Shown here: positions 31,615 to 42,700 of the stretch, in pieces | Position numbering within the stretch: position 1 is the stretch's first letter | Layout of the letters: each line of letters starts with the position of its first letter | From: Bursaphelenchus xylophilus | Lineage: Eukaryota > Nematoda > Chromadorea > Rhabditida > Aphelenchoididae | Direction: 5' to 3' | Assembly (NCBI GenBank): GCA_904066235.2 | Contig: CAJFCV020000006.1 | Span: 11,222,001 to 11,286,000 of the forward strand | Length of the DNA stretch: 64,000 nucleotides | Position numbers and translations under genes: made by a program | Notes under the pieces: model-generated | The model's database searches: none | The model's input: the letters and a program-made list of their open reading frames with translations, nothing else | Told to the model about the DNA's origin: nothing

Positions 31615-34600
31615 ATGTTAACAGCCTCACGATTTGGCGTTCAGGTGTTGGGCCGAGGTGTGGCACCGGCGTTGGCGCAGGCTCGCGGCCTCGCCGACGC
31701 CAAGACTAGCCAAAAGGGACAATATCGCGTGGTGGACCACAGTTTTGATGCGATCGTCGTTGGAGCCGGTGAGTGAAGCTTTGTTATTGTTTCAACTTTT
31801 AGATCACCCAAAAATTTAAACAAAAAACGTCAAAATTGAGCAAAATTATGTTGTTTTAGGTGGTGCTGGACTCCGTGCCGCGATGGGCTTGGCGGAAGGT
31901 GGATATAAGACTGCAGTTATCACCAAGTTGTTCCCCACTCGTTCTCACACCGTCGCTGCTCAAGGTGGAATCAATGCCGCCTTGGGAAACATGAATCCCG
32001 ACGATTGGCGATGGCATTTCTACGACACTGTCAAGGGTAAGATAAAATTTTTGAGTATTTTCGATTTTTAGGATCTGATTGGCTTGGAGATCAGGATGCG
32101 ATCCATTACATGACTCGTGAAGCTCCACGTGCTGTCACCGAGCTGGAGAATTATGGAATGCCATTCTCTCGGACCACTGATGGAAAGATTTATCAGCGAG
32201 CTTTTGGTGGTCAATCTAATAACTATGGAAAGGATGGACAAGCTCATAGGTGCGTATGTAGAGTCTAGTTGGGTGATTTCGGTCGTCATTAACAGAAAAA
32301 TATTGATGACATCATTAATGTTCATCATGGTGAATATAACAATTATGCTTTGTAAATGGCCGAAATATCGCAAAAACAAGTTTTGCTAGTATTGGTCCTG
32401 TCTAATTAGATTATTTTTATGAGCTCTTTCAAAAAATTTTATATTACACTAGGCATAACTTTGGAAATTTTACCTCGAAAAATACAATTGTTTTGTAGAA
32501 CTTGCTGTGTGGCCGATCGTACTGGCCATTCCCTCTTGCACACGCTCTATGGAGCCTCTCTGCAGTACGATTGCCAATATTTTGTCGAATATTTTGCTCT
32601 CGACTTGTTGATGGATCAGGGAAAATGTGTTGGAGTTATCGCCATTGACCTCGAAGATGGCTCCATCCATCGTTTCCGTGCCAACAGCACCGTCTTGGCC
32701 ACTGGTGGCTACGGAAGAGCCTACTTTTCGTGCACTTCAGCTCACACTTGCACTGGAGATGGTAAGATTTTTGGAATTTTTTTTCTGTTTTTAGGCGATG
32801 ATGGGTTCTACTAGTATTGTAATAAAGTGCATGGACACTTTTCCTCCTTTGCACAGTGCATTTTGAACCTTTTCCCACACTTGTCGTCAACGCACAGTGC
32901 ATTTTTCTCTTTTCGCACAGTGCACACTAAAGAAAATTTCGTTTGCACTGTGCAAATTCCTGAGCTCGAGGCAGCGACGTTGTTGGAACTTGCTTTTGTC
33001 GCAACGATGTTTCGCCGCACAGTGCAAAAACAAAAAAAGTGAACTGCACAGTGCAAAATGTGGGTTTTTGTGCACGGTGCGGGCGTTGACAAAAAGTCTA
33101 CGCACTTTATGAAAAACTAATTATATTTTCATAAAGTGCGTAGACTTTTTTCACGGGCCGCACCGTGCGCAAAAACCTCCCCATTTTGCACAGTGCGTTC
33201 CATCTTTTTCGGTTTTTGCACTGTGCGACGAAACATCGCTGCGACATAAGCAAGTTTCAACTTCGTCGCTGCGTCGACGCCAGAAATTTGCACAGTGCAA
33301 ACGGAATTTTTTTAGGTGTGCACTGTGCGAAAAGAGAAAAATGCACTGTGCGTTGGCGACAAGCGTGGGAAAAAGTTCAAAACGCACTGTGCGAAAGAGA
33401 AAAAAAATCATCCACTTTATGAAAATGCTAATGTTCGGATTGTAGGAACCGCCCTCGTCGCACGTGCCGGTCTCCAGAACTCGGACATGGAGTTTGTCCA
33501 ATTCCATCCCACCGGAATCTACGGCGCCGGCTGTTTGATGACCGAGGGCTGCCGTGGAGAGGGTGGATACCTGATCAACTCCCAAGGCGAACGATTCATG
33601 GAGAGATACGCGCCCGTGGCCAAGGACTTGGCCTCCAGAGACGTGGTTTCCCGCTCAATGACCATCGAAATCATGGAAGGAAGGGGTGTGGGCCCGGATA
33701 AGGATCACATTTATCTCCAGCTGCATCACTTGCCAGTTGAGCAGCTCAACACCAGATTGCCTGGTAAGGAAGTTGGAGGATTGTGGAGAGATTTGAAGGG
33801 GAGATTTGGGCAGTTTGGGAGGTCAAGTTATATTGTAGTGGGCAAAATTGATGAGATGATTTCGTCGAAATTTTGATGTCTTGGGAGGTTTAAATGGTTT
33901 TATATATAGCTTGTTATTGAATTTAAGTTATGTTAGGGTATATTTGAGATGGTTTTTGGTTAAAAATTATATTACACTAGACAAAAAATTTGATTTTTAA
34001 AAAAAAATTTGTTTGAAATCCGGTTTTTTTTTGAACTTCTAGGTTGTATTTTGGATGGTTGAGGCACGTAAAAGCGTTTTGAGTTGATTTTAAGACCTGA
34101 ATTATATTATACTAGGCAAGGAATTGAAAATTTTTGAAAGTTTGGTCGATTTTGTTTGAAATGATTATATCCTCTGCCATTTCAGGTATCTCCGAGACTG
34201 CCAAGATCTTCTCCGGCGTCGATGTGACCAAAGAACCGATCCCCGTCATCCCCACCGTCCATTATAACATGGGCGGTACCCCCACCAACTACAAGGGACA
34301 AGTAATCACCTACACCCGCGAAGGCGGAGACAAGGTTGTTCCCGGCCTCTACGCAGCAGGAGAATGCGCCGCACACTCGGTTCACGGAGCCAATCGCCTC
34401 GGCGCCAACTCTTTGTTGGACTTGGTCATTTTCGGCCGATCCTGCGCGTTGACCATCCAAAGCTTGAGCAAACCCGGCGACAAGGTCCCCGAACTCCCCG
34501 CCAACGCCGGAGAGTCCTCCATCGCCAATGTGGACAAGCTGTTGACCGCGAACGGCGACATTGCCACCGCGGATTTGCGCTTGGAACTCCAGAAAACGAT

Positions 34601-37308
34601 GCAAAGACATGCCGCCGTGTTCAGACGAGGAGATCTCCTTCAAGAGGGCGTGAAAAAGGTCGCCGATTTGTATAAACAAGCTAAACATGTCAAAGTCACC
34701 GATAAAGGGCGTGTCTGGAATTCGGATCTGATTGAGACGCTGGAGCTGCAGAATTTGTTGATCAACGCCAGTCAGACGATTGTGGCCGCCGAAAATCGCA
34801 AAGAGTCGAGAGGAGCCCACGCCAGAGATGATTTCCCGGTAAGAAGGAGTGGAAGAAGAATTGAGAAAGATTTTGGGGCGGTTTGGGGAATATTGGAGTG
34901 GAAAATTTGCAGGAATTTTGGGTCTGGACCTTATTTTAGGTCAATTTTGGTAAAGTGAGGTGAAATTTGTGTTTTAGTTTGGTTGAAAGTGGAAGAAAGG
35001 GGCTTCAAATGAAAGAATAGAGATAGATATGGCTTGTTGAAGGTATAGGTCGGCACGTTTCGGATAAAATTGAGATTTTTTACCTTATTTTAGGTGATGT
35101 TACAGGTGTGTAAAATAAGGTGAAAATAATGTTGGGATTTGATGGGAACTGGTGGGAAATGGTTTAAAATGGAAGAATGTAGGATGCTTAGGATTTCTGG
35201 TGATGTGTGCCGGTGAAATTTTGGATAAAATTAGGGTTTTTGGACCTTATTTTACGAGGGAATGGTCCGAACTTCCCCCAGCGTTTGGGAAAATGACTAG
35301 TACAGGTGGATAGAGCAGGTCAACTTTGGTAAAAAGAGCCATTTTCCAGCTGCGAAATAAGCCTAGCCGACGAGAAAAATCGACCGAAAGTTCCACAAAA
35401 ATTTCCTCTTTCTCTTCCCTCCGAAAAGAAGAGCAGTGTCCAGTGGTTCGGTTAGCCGAGTGGATAAAGCATCCGCTCGATATTCTTTTGGGGGTTGGTT
35501 CGATTGGGTCTCCCGAAGGACCCGTGATAAGGCTTTGATGGGCAAGATGAAACTCCAAAAAAAAATATTTTGCCATTTTTATACATTTTTATACCAAAAC
35601 AATAATCGTCAAAAAAATGCATTTTTTGGGTGCTTCCGAACCTTCAAAGCGATAAAACGTCGAAGTTATACTCGTTTGGTGAGAGAAAAGGTTATCAAAA
35701 AATCCTATCTTTTTGATACGGTCTGTACCCCACTTTGTTATTGTTTAAAAATTTTTATATGTCAGCTTGTCGGGAAAATAACGGCGGATCGTCGCGCCTC
35801 CGATTCGCCTATCATCGCATTGCGACGGCGCACGTCAAGAAAAAATAAAAGAAAAACGGGCGCCCAATGAAAAAGCCTAGAATTTTTTTTTGGCATTCTG
35901 GCCGGTGCAAATCCGTTTTTGTCCAAATGGTTTGCAATATTTTGACATAAAGATTATTAGTAAATCACAAGATATTGATACCAATAGAAAGCTCGAGAGT
36001 TGCTTAAGCTAATAGAACCAAAATATACCCATAATCATAGTATTTTGACAGTCTTCCAAGGCGAAGAAAACAACGTCTAAATAAAATTTTGTATCGACGA
36101 TACCGAGTCAGAGAGAACTGGAAGGGGGTATAGGCTCCACGTCAAAAAAATCCTTAAACTATTCTTCAAGTATCTACATCGGTCTCGTCCCGCTTGATGG
36201 GACAGTTTTTTTGATATTCGGCCTTGAAATTTGCACTATTTTTAGCCTAGCTCGAACCGTGTTCAAAAAATGCGTCACGACGACACCCATTCAGAATGTG
36301 CCAGTGGTATAAAAAACAGTTGTATACGACTAGTAGTACTCCCTAGAGCTCCCATAAAAAAAATTAGGTTAAACATTGTTGTTATGTGCAATTTGGATGA
36401 CAGATTTTATGAATTTTTTTTCGCTGTGAGAACCTTTGCAATGCCCGCAATTTCTTGACGTGCGGCGGCCAGCTGGAGATTTGGTGCGCGAGAGCGGTGA
36501 GGCGAGACACTTTGATACGACGATCCACCGTTATTTTCCCGACAGGCTGATACCTATAAAACGTATAAAAATGGCAAAATATTTTTTGGAGTTTCATCTT
36601 GCCCATCATAGCCTTATCACGGGTCCTTCGGGAGACCCCGGAATCGAACCAACCCCCAAAAGAATATCGAGCGGATGCTTTATCCACTCGGCTAACCGAA
36701 CCACTGGACACTGCTCTTCTTTTCGGAGGGAAGAGAAAGAGGAAATTTTTGTGGAACTTTCGGTCGATTTTTCTCGTCGGCTAGGCTTATTTCGCAGCTG
36801 GAAAATGGCTCTTTTTACCAAAGTTGACATGCTCTATCCACCTGTACTAGTCATTTTCCCAAACGCTGGGGGAAGTTCAGACCATTCCCTCGTTAGGTGA
36901 ACTTTCGAAAAAAAAATATTTTTTTTTTTGGATTTTTGAACAGAAATCTATGGGCTTGAATTATGAATTGAACCTTTAGACAGCTTTTTCTTTCTATTTT
37001 TCTTGTTTTAAAGGTCAAAATTAGAGATTTTTGACCTTATTTTAGGTTGATTTAGACATCAAAAAAAATTTTTTTATGTCCCTCCTAACTTGCCCGATTT
37101 CCAGGACCGCCTCGACGAATACGACTACTCGAAGCCCACACTGGACGGCCAGACCAAGAAGTCGTTCGACGAACACTGGCGCAAACACTCGATCATCAAC
37201 CAGAACGTCGAAACGGGCGAGGTGAAATTGAACTACAGACCCGTCATCGACGACACCTTGGACAAATCCGAGACCGACTGGATCCCCCCGAAGGTCCGCT
37301 CGTACTGA
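31615..37308 (+). CDS. sdha-1: Succinate dehydrogenase flavoprotein subunit, mitochondrial, 7 exons
   Basis: Exons 31615-31768, 31860-32036, 32072-32249, 32499-32761, 33446-33763, 34186-34838 and 37105-37308 join in phase to 648 aa, close to the usual 650-665. It oxidises succinate to fumarate in complex II on the matrix side of the inner membrane. The N-terminus is Arg/Ala-rich, fitting a mitochondrial presequence. The FAD fold GAGGAG is at residues 50-55. [10 protein letters not shown] contains the histidine (about H81) that binds FAD covalently. [29 protein letters not shown] and [16 protein letters not shown] are all present. The C-terminus ends in the conserved RSY. No frameshift or missing motif was seen. 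Introns 4 and 6 are filled by repeats. Confidence 0.97.
32823..33427. repeat. Inverted repeat of TGCACNGTGCA motifs filling SDHA intron 4
   Basis: Two arms of about 290 bp (32823-33115 and 33125-33427) are inverted copies. Each holds about seven CGCACAGTGCA/TGCACTGTGCG motifs and unique blocks such as GTCGCAACGATGTTTCG and its complement. The centre is a near-perfect hairpin of about 24 bp arms around 33120 (GTCTACGCACTTTATGAAAA and complement). The intron runs 32762-33445, so it is almost entirely this structure. Confidence 0.85.
35763..36549. mobile_element. Family A MITE, subfamily C, split by an insertion
   Basis: The left half (CAGCTTGTCGGGAAAATAAC, GGCGGATCGTCGC) is at 35763-35830. The right half (GACGATCCACCG, TTATTTTCCCGACAGGCTG) is at 36463-36549. 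An intact subfamily C copy is at 56384-56531 for comparison. Confidence 0.75.
35831..36462. mobile_element. Family N-type element nested in the subfamily C MITE
   Basis: It begins CACGTCAAGAAAAAATAAAA and ends CAATTTCTTGACGTG. CGGCG stands on both sides, fitting a 5-bp target duplication. The 632-bp interior is unrelated to the other family N copies and has no long open frame. Confidence 0.7.
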
Positions 37309-37790
37309 TCAAACCGACTTTTGCTCATCTAGGACCTTTGTTTTACCCCCGTTCCTCTAATTATCCCGAGATTATAAAGATTGCCTTATTGTCACCGATT
37401 TCATGCCGTTTCTTTGCTTTTTTGAACTTGTTCTGGTTGTTAAACCCGATTTTTATCGTTATGAAAGTGATATTTGTTCAGCAAAATACATGATTTAGGC
37501 GAGTTGGAGGTTACTGTCATTTTTTGGGGTTATTGGCTTTGCAGTATACCTTTCCGCGACTGTATACTGTAAAATGTATTATTCGTAGGTCATTGTGCAA
37601 CAAAAATCTGTCTTTCTCTTGGGCGGAAAAAATCCGCTGAAAGGGTTGCTTCAATAGCACAGTGGTTGCGCAGAGAGCTGATAAAAAGAAACCAAACCAT
37701 ACCGGTTCGGTCCACGGCTTGTCGTTTTTGCGTCCGAGCACATCCTGTCAAGAAATCAATAGCGTGAAGGAATTGATCAAAACTCTCCGG

Positions 37791-37853
37791 CACGTCAATC
37801 CAAAATAGAAGAAAAAATTTCCCGGCCCTTTTTTGTGATTCGTTCAAAACGAC
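37791..37853. mobile_element. Partial family N element
   Basis: CACGTCAATCCAAAATAG and the next 45 bases duplicate the start of the full copy at 38130. It is preceded by TCCGG (37786-37790), the same five bases that follow the full copy at 38371-38375. Confidence 0.6.
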
Positions 37854-37854
37854 G

Positions 37855-39385
37855 CACATACCAATGAAAACCTCTTAAAATAAAACGATTTTTTTAGAAA
37901 TTACAGTAATCCAGAAAAATTACAGTAACCAAAAAAGTTACAGTAACCCTCTCAAAAAATGACGTAATACACAACCCAGCCGTCTGCAATGCACACTCCC
38001 ACGAACAAATAACCAAGAGTTTAAAAAAACAGTAATCCAAAAAATTACAGTAACCCAAAAAGTTACAGTAACCCTCTCGAAAATGTGAAAAACGACGTTG
38101 TATACAACTCAGTCGTCTACAAATACCCACTACACGTCAATCCAAAATAGAAGAAAAAATTTCCCGCCCCTTTTTTGTGATTCGTTCAAAACAAAATGTC
38201 ACTATCCGATAAAAAGCATTTTCTTATTTTTCTTCTTCCTTTTCGAGAAAAAGCAATTATTTCGGGCGAGAAACAGTGCCGATAATTTCGCGACATTTCG
38301 TCCCTCTTTTAAATCAATGAAAACGATACGAAGTTTCGAAACGGTTCAGGGAATGCGCTGGATTGACGGGTCCGGCGAATTTCTCTGCACAACCGGTAGA
38401 ACTCCAGCAAGGACAAGAACAAGACATTCACGGAGAGAATTTGCCCTCACAAATAAAGCCAAAATGATTACAATTTATTTTTCAGCAGTGGGTCATCACA
38501 AATCGTAACAGACGCAGCTGAACAACATAGTGCAATGACAGTATTTGCAGTCACTTTCGCACTGTCCTTCGCAATTCGGGTCGATTAGGCAATCAGGCCA
38601 CGCTTCCAGTAGAAGAGCACAAACAATCAACAGCACAGCGATCAACAGAGCCTTCATTTATGTGATGTGATGTACAAATGAAAACCAACGCGTCTTAAAT
38701 GCGTCTGTAAGTCGTTTCATTTGCGTATGTGATGTGATGGAGACAGACAACCCCACATATCATAAATGCACCTCCGGGGTCCGAAATCTGTTTCGTCCCC
38801 AAAAAGACAATAAAAGGACCTTATTAGCATACAGAAGTCGAATTTTCAACATTGGAAAGGGCTTTGCACGTCAATCCAGCGCATTTCCTGAACCGTTTCG
38901 AAACTTCGTATCGTTTTCATTGATTTAAAAGAGAGACGAAATGTCGCGAAATTATCGGCACTGTTTCTCGCCCGAAATAATTGCTTTTTCTCGAAAAGGA
39001 AGGAGAAAGATAAGAAAATGCTTTTTATCGGAGTGACATTTCGTTTTGAACGAATCACCAAAAAGGGGCGGGAAAATTTTTCTTCTATTTTGGATTGACG
39101 TGTAGTGGGTATTTGCAGACGACTGAGTTGTATACAACGTCGTTTTTCACATTTTCGAGAGGGTTACTGTAACTTTTTGGGTTACTGTTTTTTTAAACTC
39201 TTGGTTATTTGTTCGTAGGAGTGTGTGTTGCAGACGGCTGGGTTATGTATTACGTTGTTTTTTTCATTTTTGAGAGGGTTACTGTAACTTTTTGGGTTAC
39301 TGTAATTTTTTTGGATTACTGTAATTTCTAAAAAAAAGTCGTTTTATTTTACCAGGTCTTCATTGGAATGTGCGTATTTTAAATT
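37855..39385. repeat. 1.5-kb inverted repeat enclosing the Cys-rich peptide gene
   Basis: Arms of about 515 bp (37855-38370 and 38868-39385) are inverted near-copies. The outer part of each is rich in TTACAGTAACC-type units. The inner part is a full family N element (CACGTCAATCC...GGATTGACG) at 38130-38370 and inverted at 38868-39104. The 497-bp loop, 38371-38867, is single copy and holds the peptide gene. Confidence 0.85.
38496..38657 (-). CDS. Small secreted eight-cysteine peptide
   Basis: A 53-residue single-exon frame. Residues 1-19 are a textbook signal peptide (MKALLIAVLLIVCALLLEA). The remaining 34 residues contain eight cysteines, at 23, 29, 33, 37, 40, 42, 48 and 50, spaced C-x5-C-x3-C-x3-C-x2-C-x-C-x5-C-x-C. 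That number and density point to a disulfide-rich extracellular peptide such as an antimicrobial or defence peptide, a signalling ligand, or a toxin-like knottin. I do not recognise the family. AATAAA lies 17 bp past the stop (38479-38474), and a TTTATGATA-type AT-rich block lies about 100 bp upstream. It sits between two convergent genes, in the loop of a large inverted repeat. No intron or domain constrains the call, but the signal peptide plus cysteine pattern is hard to get by chance. Confidence 0.75.
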   Translation of the reverse strand: MKALLIAVLLIVCALLLEAWPDCLIDPNCEGQCESDCKYCHCTMLFSCVCYDL

Positions 39386-39720
39386 TTTGAAAGATTACTG
39401 TAATTTTTTTGGGTTACTGTAGCTTTTCGGGGGTACTGTAATTTTTCAAACGCGCCTAAATTTGGCCATTTCTCACCTTTTCACACAAGAATCTCAATTT
39501 TTTCCCCAAAACAATCAAGGCAAATAATTTATTCGACCGAAAAATTGGATCAATTATAACAAAATTGCTCTAAAAATCAGAAGATTTTATCAAAAAACAG
39601 GGTTTATTATCACTAATAAACGACATTATTAGGACTTAGCTGGATGGACAATATAAAAAAGGCGGTTGTGACGCTAAAAAACGACAAATACTAAAGGAGA
39701 AATCACAAAAATTATCCGTT
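39386..39720. repeat. TTACTGTAATTTTT repeats and AT-rich spacer
   Basis: 39400-39460 carries three more GGGTTACTGTA-type units like those in the adjacent inverted-repeat arm. The rest is AT-rich 3' flank of the TM9SF2 gene. A poly(A) signal (AATAAA on minus) lies near 39728-39723. Confidence 0.5.
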
Positions 39721-39789
39721 ATTTTATTCTAAATATAATTAGAGGGAAAATATATTCAAATTCAGGTCCGTGGAGCATTTGGCGGTGCT

Positions 39790-42700
39790 TTAGTCGACCT
39801 TGACCGAGGCGTATATCTTGTGGATGAAGAGGAGGGTGGCGAAGAAGCCGATTGCACCTGGAAATTCGGGATTTTTGAGGGAAAATGGCCAAAAAATTTA
39901 AAAAAATCAAAAAATTTTTTTAGATAACAAATCTTTGGTCATTACTAGCTTCAGAAATTCTCTAACCATGTCTTTTATGATATTTCCAACCCATAAATCA
40001 GCTGTTTATCACACTTAGGACCAACTTTTTATATTATCCATGACAATTTTACCTTATTTTAGGTAAAAAATCCCTTTTTTGGACCTCTAGTCTAGTTCAA
40101 CTGCCTCTATGAGGCCTCCACATTCTTTGTCCTTCCTAATGACATCCATTTTGCCCAATTTAGACCTACTTTTTATATTCTCCATGACATTTTCACCTTA
40201 TTTTATGGAAAATATCGCCTTTTCAGTCCCTTAATCCACTTCAAACTCCTCAATCATCCTTCCAACTCCTCTATTCTTCCTATTATCCCCCATTCCACCA
40301 CTAATCTTCCCCATATCCACCTAAAACTCACAAAATTTTCAAAAATTCCTCACCTGTCATAAGGAAGAACAAGAAGACGAAAATACCGGTGTAGGTAAAG
40401 TACAAAATGGTCGAGATGGTGCCCTGGATCGACAACTTGCTCAAGTAATGAACACAGTACGCGAACAGGTAGACAGCAGTGAATCCCGAGGTGAAGAACG
40501 ACCTCCACCACCAATGATAGTCCTCGGCGCACAAATGGAAGTAGGCCAGGAGGATGGTGGCCTCCGAGCAAGTGATGATGAGGATCAGGAAGACCAACGA
40601 GAGGAATCCGAACATGTAGAAGACTTGGTGGGCCCTGAAAACGGGAAAATTATATTATCCATGACACGTGATGGTAAAATCGAAATTTTTACATGGGAAA
40701 AATAATTTAGATCCACAAAAATGATTCTAAATCGTATTTTAAGGCTTCTAATTTCTAAAAATCACAAAATTCCCGCAAAGTTTCAAAATATATTGCACAA
40801 ACTTCATAAAATTATATTATACATGACATCAGATGGTAAAATTAGTAATTTTCTTATAATACAAGCCATTTTAACCCTTAAATCAGCTTTAAATCTCATT
40901 ATGCACCTTACAGTTTCTAAATCCTCCCCATACTCCATCATTGTCCTCAAAATTCCACTAAAATTATATTATACTTGACATCTGATCCCAGAAGGCGAAA
41001 AAATCCTCCAAATCTCCCATTTTCCAATCTGAAATTACTTCTCCTATCCTCTACAATCTCTCTACTCTCTGTCTACCCCAAAAAACGCCACATTTTTTTC
41101 AAAAATACCTCCAAAATCCCAAAAAAAATCCAACTCACCAGATACTATTCAAGATGAAGAACAATTGAATAAAAATACATCCAAATGGCAAAATGCCTCC
41201 CATGAGCATGCCTGGGAGTGGTTTGGTGTACATGGTTTGATAGGGCACCTGTCTTGGGATCTGGTTCGTTCTCACCGGGGCCGTAATCTTATCGGCCTTG
41301 AAGCCGAAGAAGGATCCGACGAACGAAAGTGGGACCGAGACGAAGAGCCAGAGGGCCAGGAGGGCGACCAGGGTGCCGAATGGGACCGCCGCCGACGATC
41401 CCTTGGCCCAGAGCATCGAGTTCGTGACGAACAGGACCCCAAACATGATGCCGGGGATCAAGGTGCTGGTGAGGAGGATGTTCGTCTTCCAGTTGATGCC
41501 GTCCATCATTTTGTAGAGGCGCGCCGACACATAGCCGCTCACAATGCCGAACAGGACGTAGAAGACGAGGGCAAAGGTCATCAGGGCTCCACGGTTGGCG
41601 GGGGAGAGGAAACCGAGGCAGGCAAAGACTAAAACAAGGTAAAAATAGTAAAAAGGGGAAGAAAAAAATAGAAACTCAATTCTTTTTTGGGTTTGGAGTA
41701 GAGGTGGTGGAAGAAAACCTCGTATTTTACAATTTTTTTGGGTTGGAAATTGAATTTTGAAGAATTTTTTTGCTTTGGGGGCCTTGGACATTATTTTAGG
41801 CAAAAATTAGGTATATTGTTGTTTTTTAGGGGGAAGTAGAGATTATAATATTTGAAAAAGGTATTTTTTGGCGTACTTTACAGTCTCTTTAAAGTTGAAG
41901 TCGAATTTGAGAAAAAAAATTTTTTTTTTTTTGAATTTTGGATGCTTTTTGACATTGCAGTGACGGACCTGATCCAGGGACAAAAAATGTACCATTTTGC
42001 ATTCGGGAAGTATCAAAAATGTAGCAAAATATCTCCCTCTCCAAGCGAAAAAAAAACTCCGATTTCAAAAGCGCGCCCTCTCTTTTTGTGAGGGCCCTTC
42101 AAAACGGAGTTTTTTTTAGTTGGAGAAGGAGGTATTTTGCTACATTTTTTGATACTTCTCGGATGCAAAATGGTACGTTTTTTGCCACTGGATCAATCAG
42201 GTCCGTCACTGTAATGCCAAAAAACATCCAAAATTCAAAAAAAAATATCAAGTTCGACTTCACCTTTAAGGAGACTGTAAAATACGCCAAAAAATACCTT
42301 TTCCAAATATTATAACCTCTACTTCCCCCTAAAAAACAACAATATACCCAATTTTTGCCTAAAATAACGTCCAAGGCCCCCAAAGCAAAAAAATCTTCAA
42401 AATTCAATTTCCAACCCAAAAAATTGTAAAATACGAGCTCTTCTCCTACCGTCTCTACTCCAAACCCCCAATCTTCCTCAAAACTCCCATCAAAATCTTA
42501 ATAACCGTTCTCAAAGCTTACTCAAAGTGATACTGGAGCACAACAACAGTTGAGATCCGGCTCCAACAAACACCGAAAGCAACAAGGGATGTCTAGGGGC
42601 TCGGAAGACATCTCCGTGGACCAATTTCCAGCCAAACTCTTCTTGGGCGTCTTCTTCATTATCGAGTTGATTATATCGGGCGATATCTCTGTGGAGGGTT

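Larger units (their letters stand above)
35255..36892. mobile_element. 1.6-kb inverted-repeat element with tRNA-like arms in SDHA intron 6
   Basis: Arms of about 290 bp (35255-35545 and about 36590-36892) are near-identical inverted copies. The termini are CGAGGGAATGGTC.../...GACCATTCCCTCG, flanked by TTA on both sides (35252-35254, 36893-36895). Each arm includes a tRNA-like stretch with GGTTAGCCGAGTGGATAAAG and GGTTGGTTCGATT (about 35445-35515 and 36640-36705). Target duplication and terminus style match the 19423-20196 element. The interior has been invaded twice (see nested features). Confidence 0.8.

Noticed and set aside
34182..34820. 212-aa minus-strand frame
   Set aside because: Antisense shadow of SDHA exon 6, whose GC-rich codons keep the other strand open.
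35437..35515. Functional tRNA-Ser-like gene (and mirror at 36635-36710)
   Set aside because: The same reasoning: tRNA-derived appearance inside element arms, anticodon arm not convincing, no independent terminator seen.
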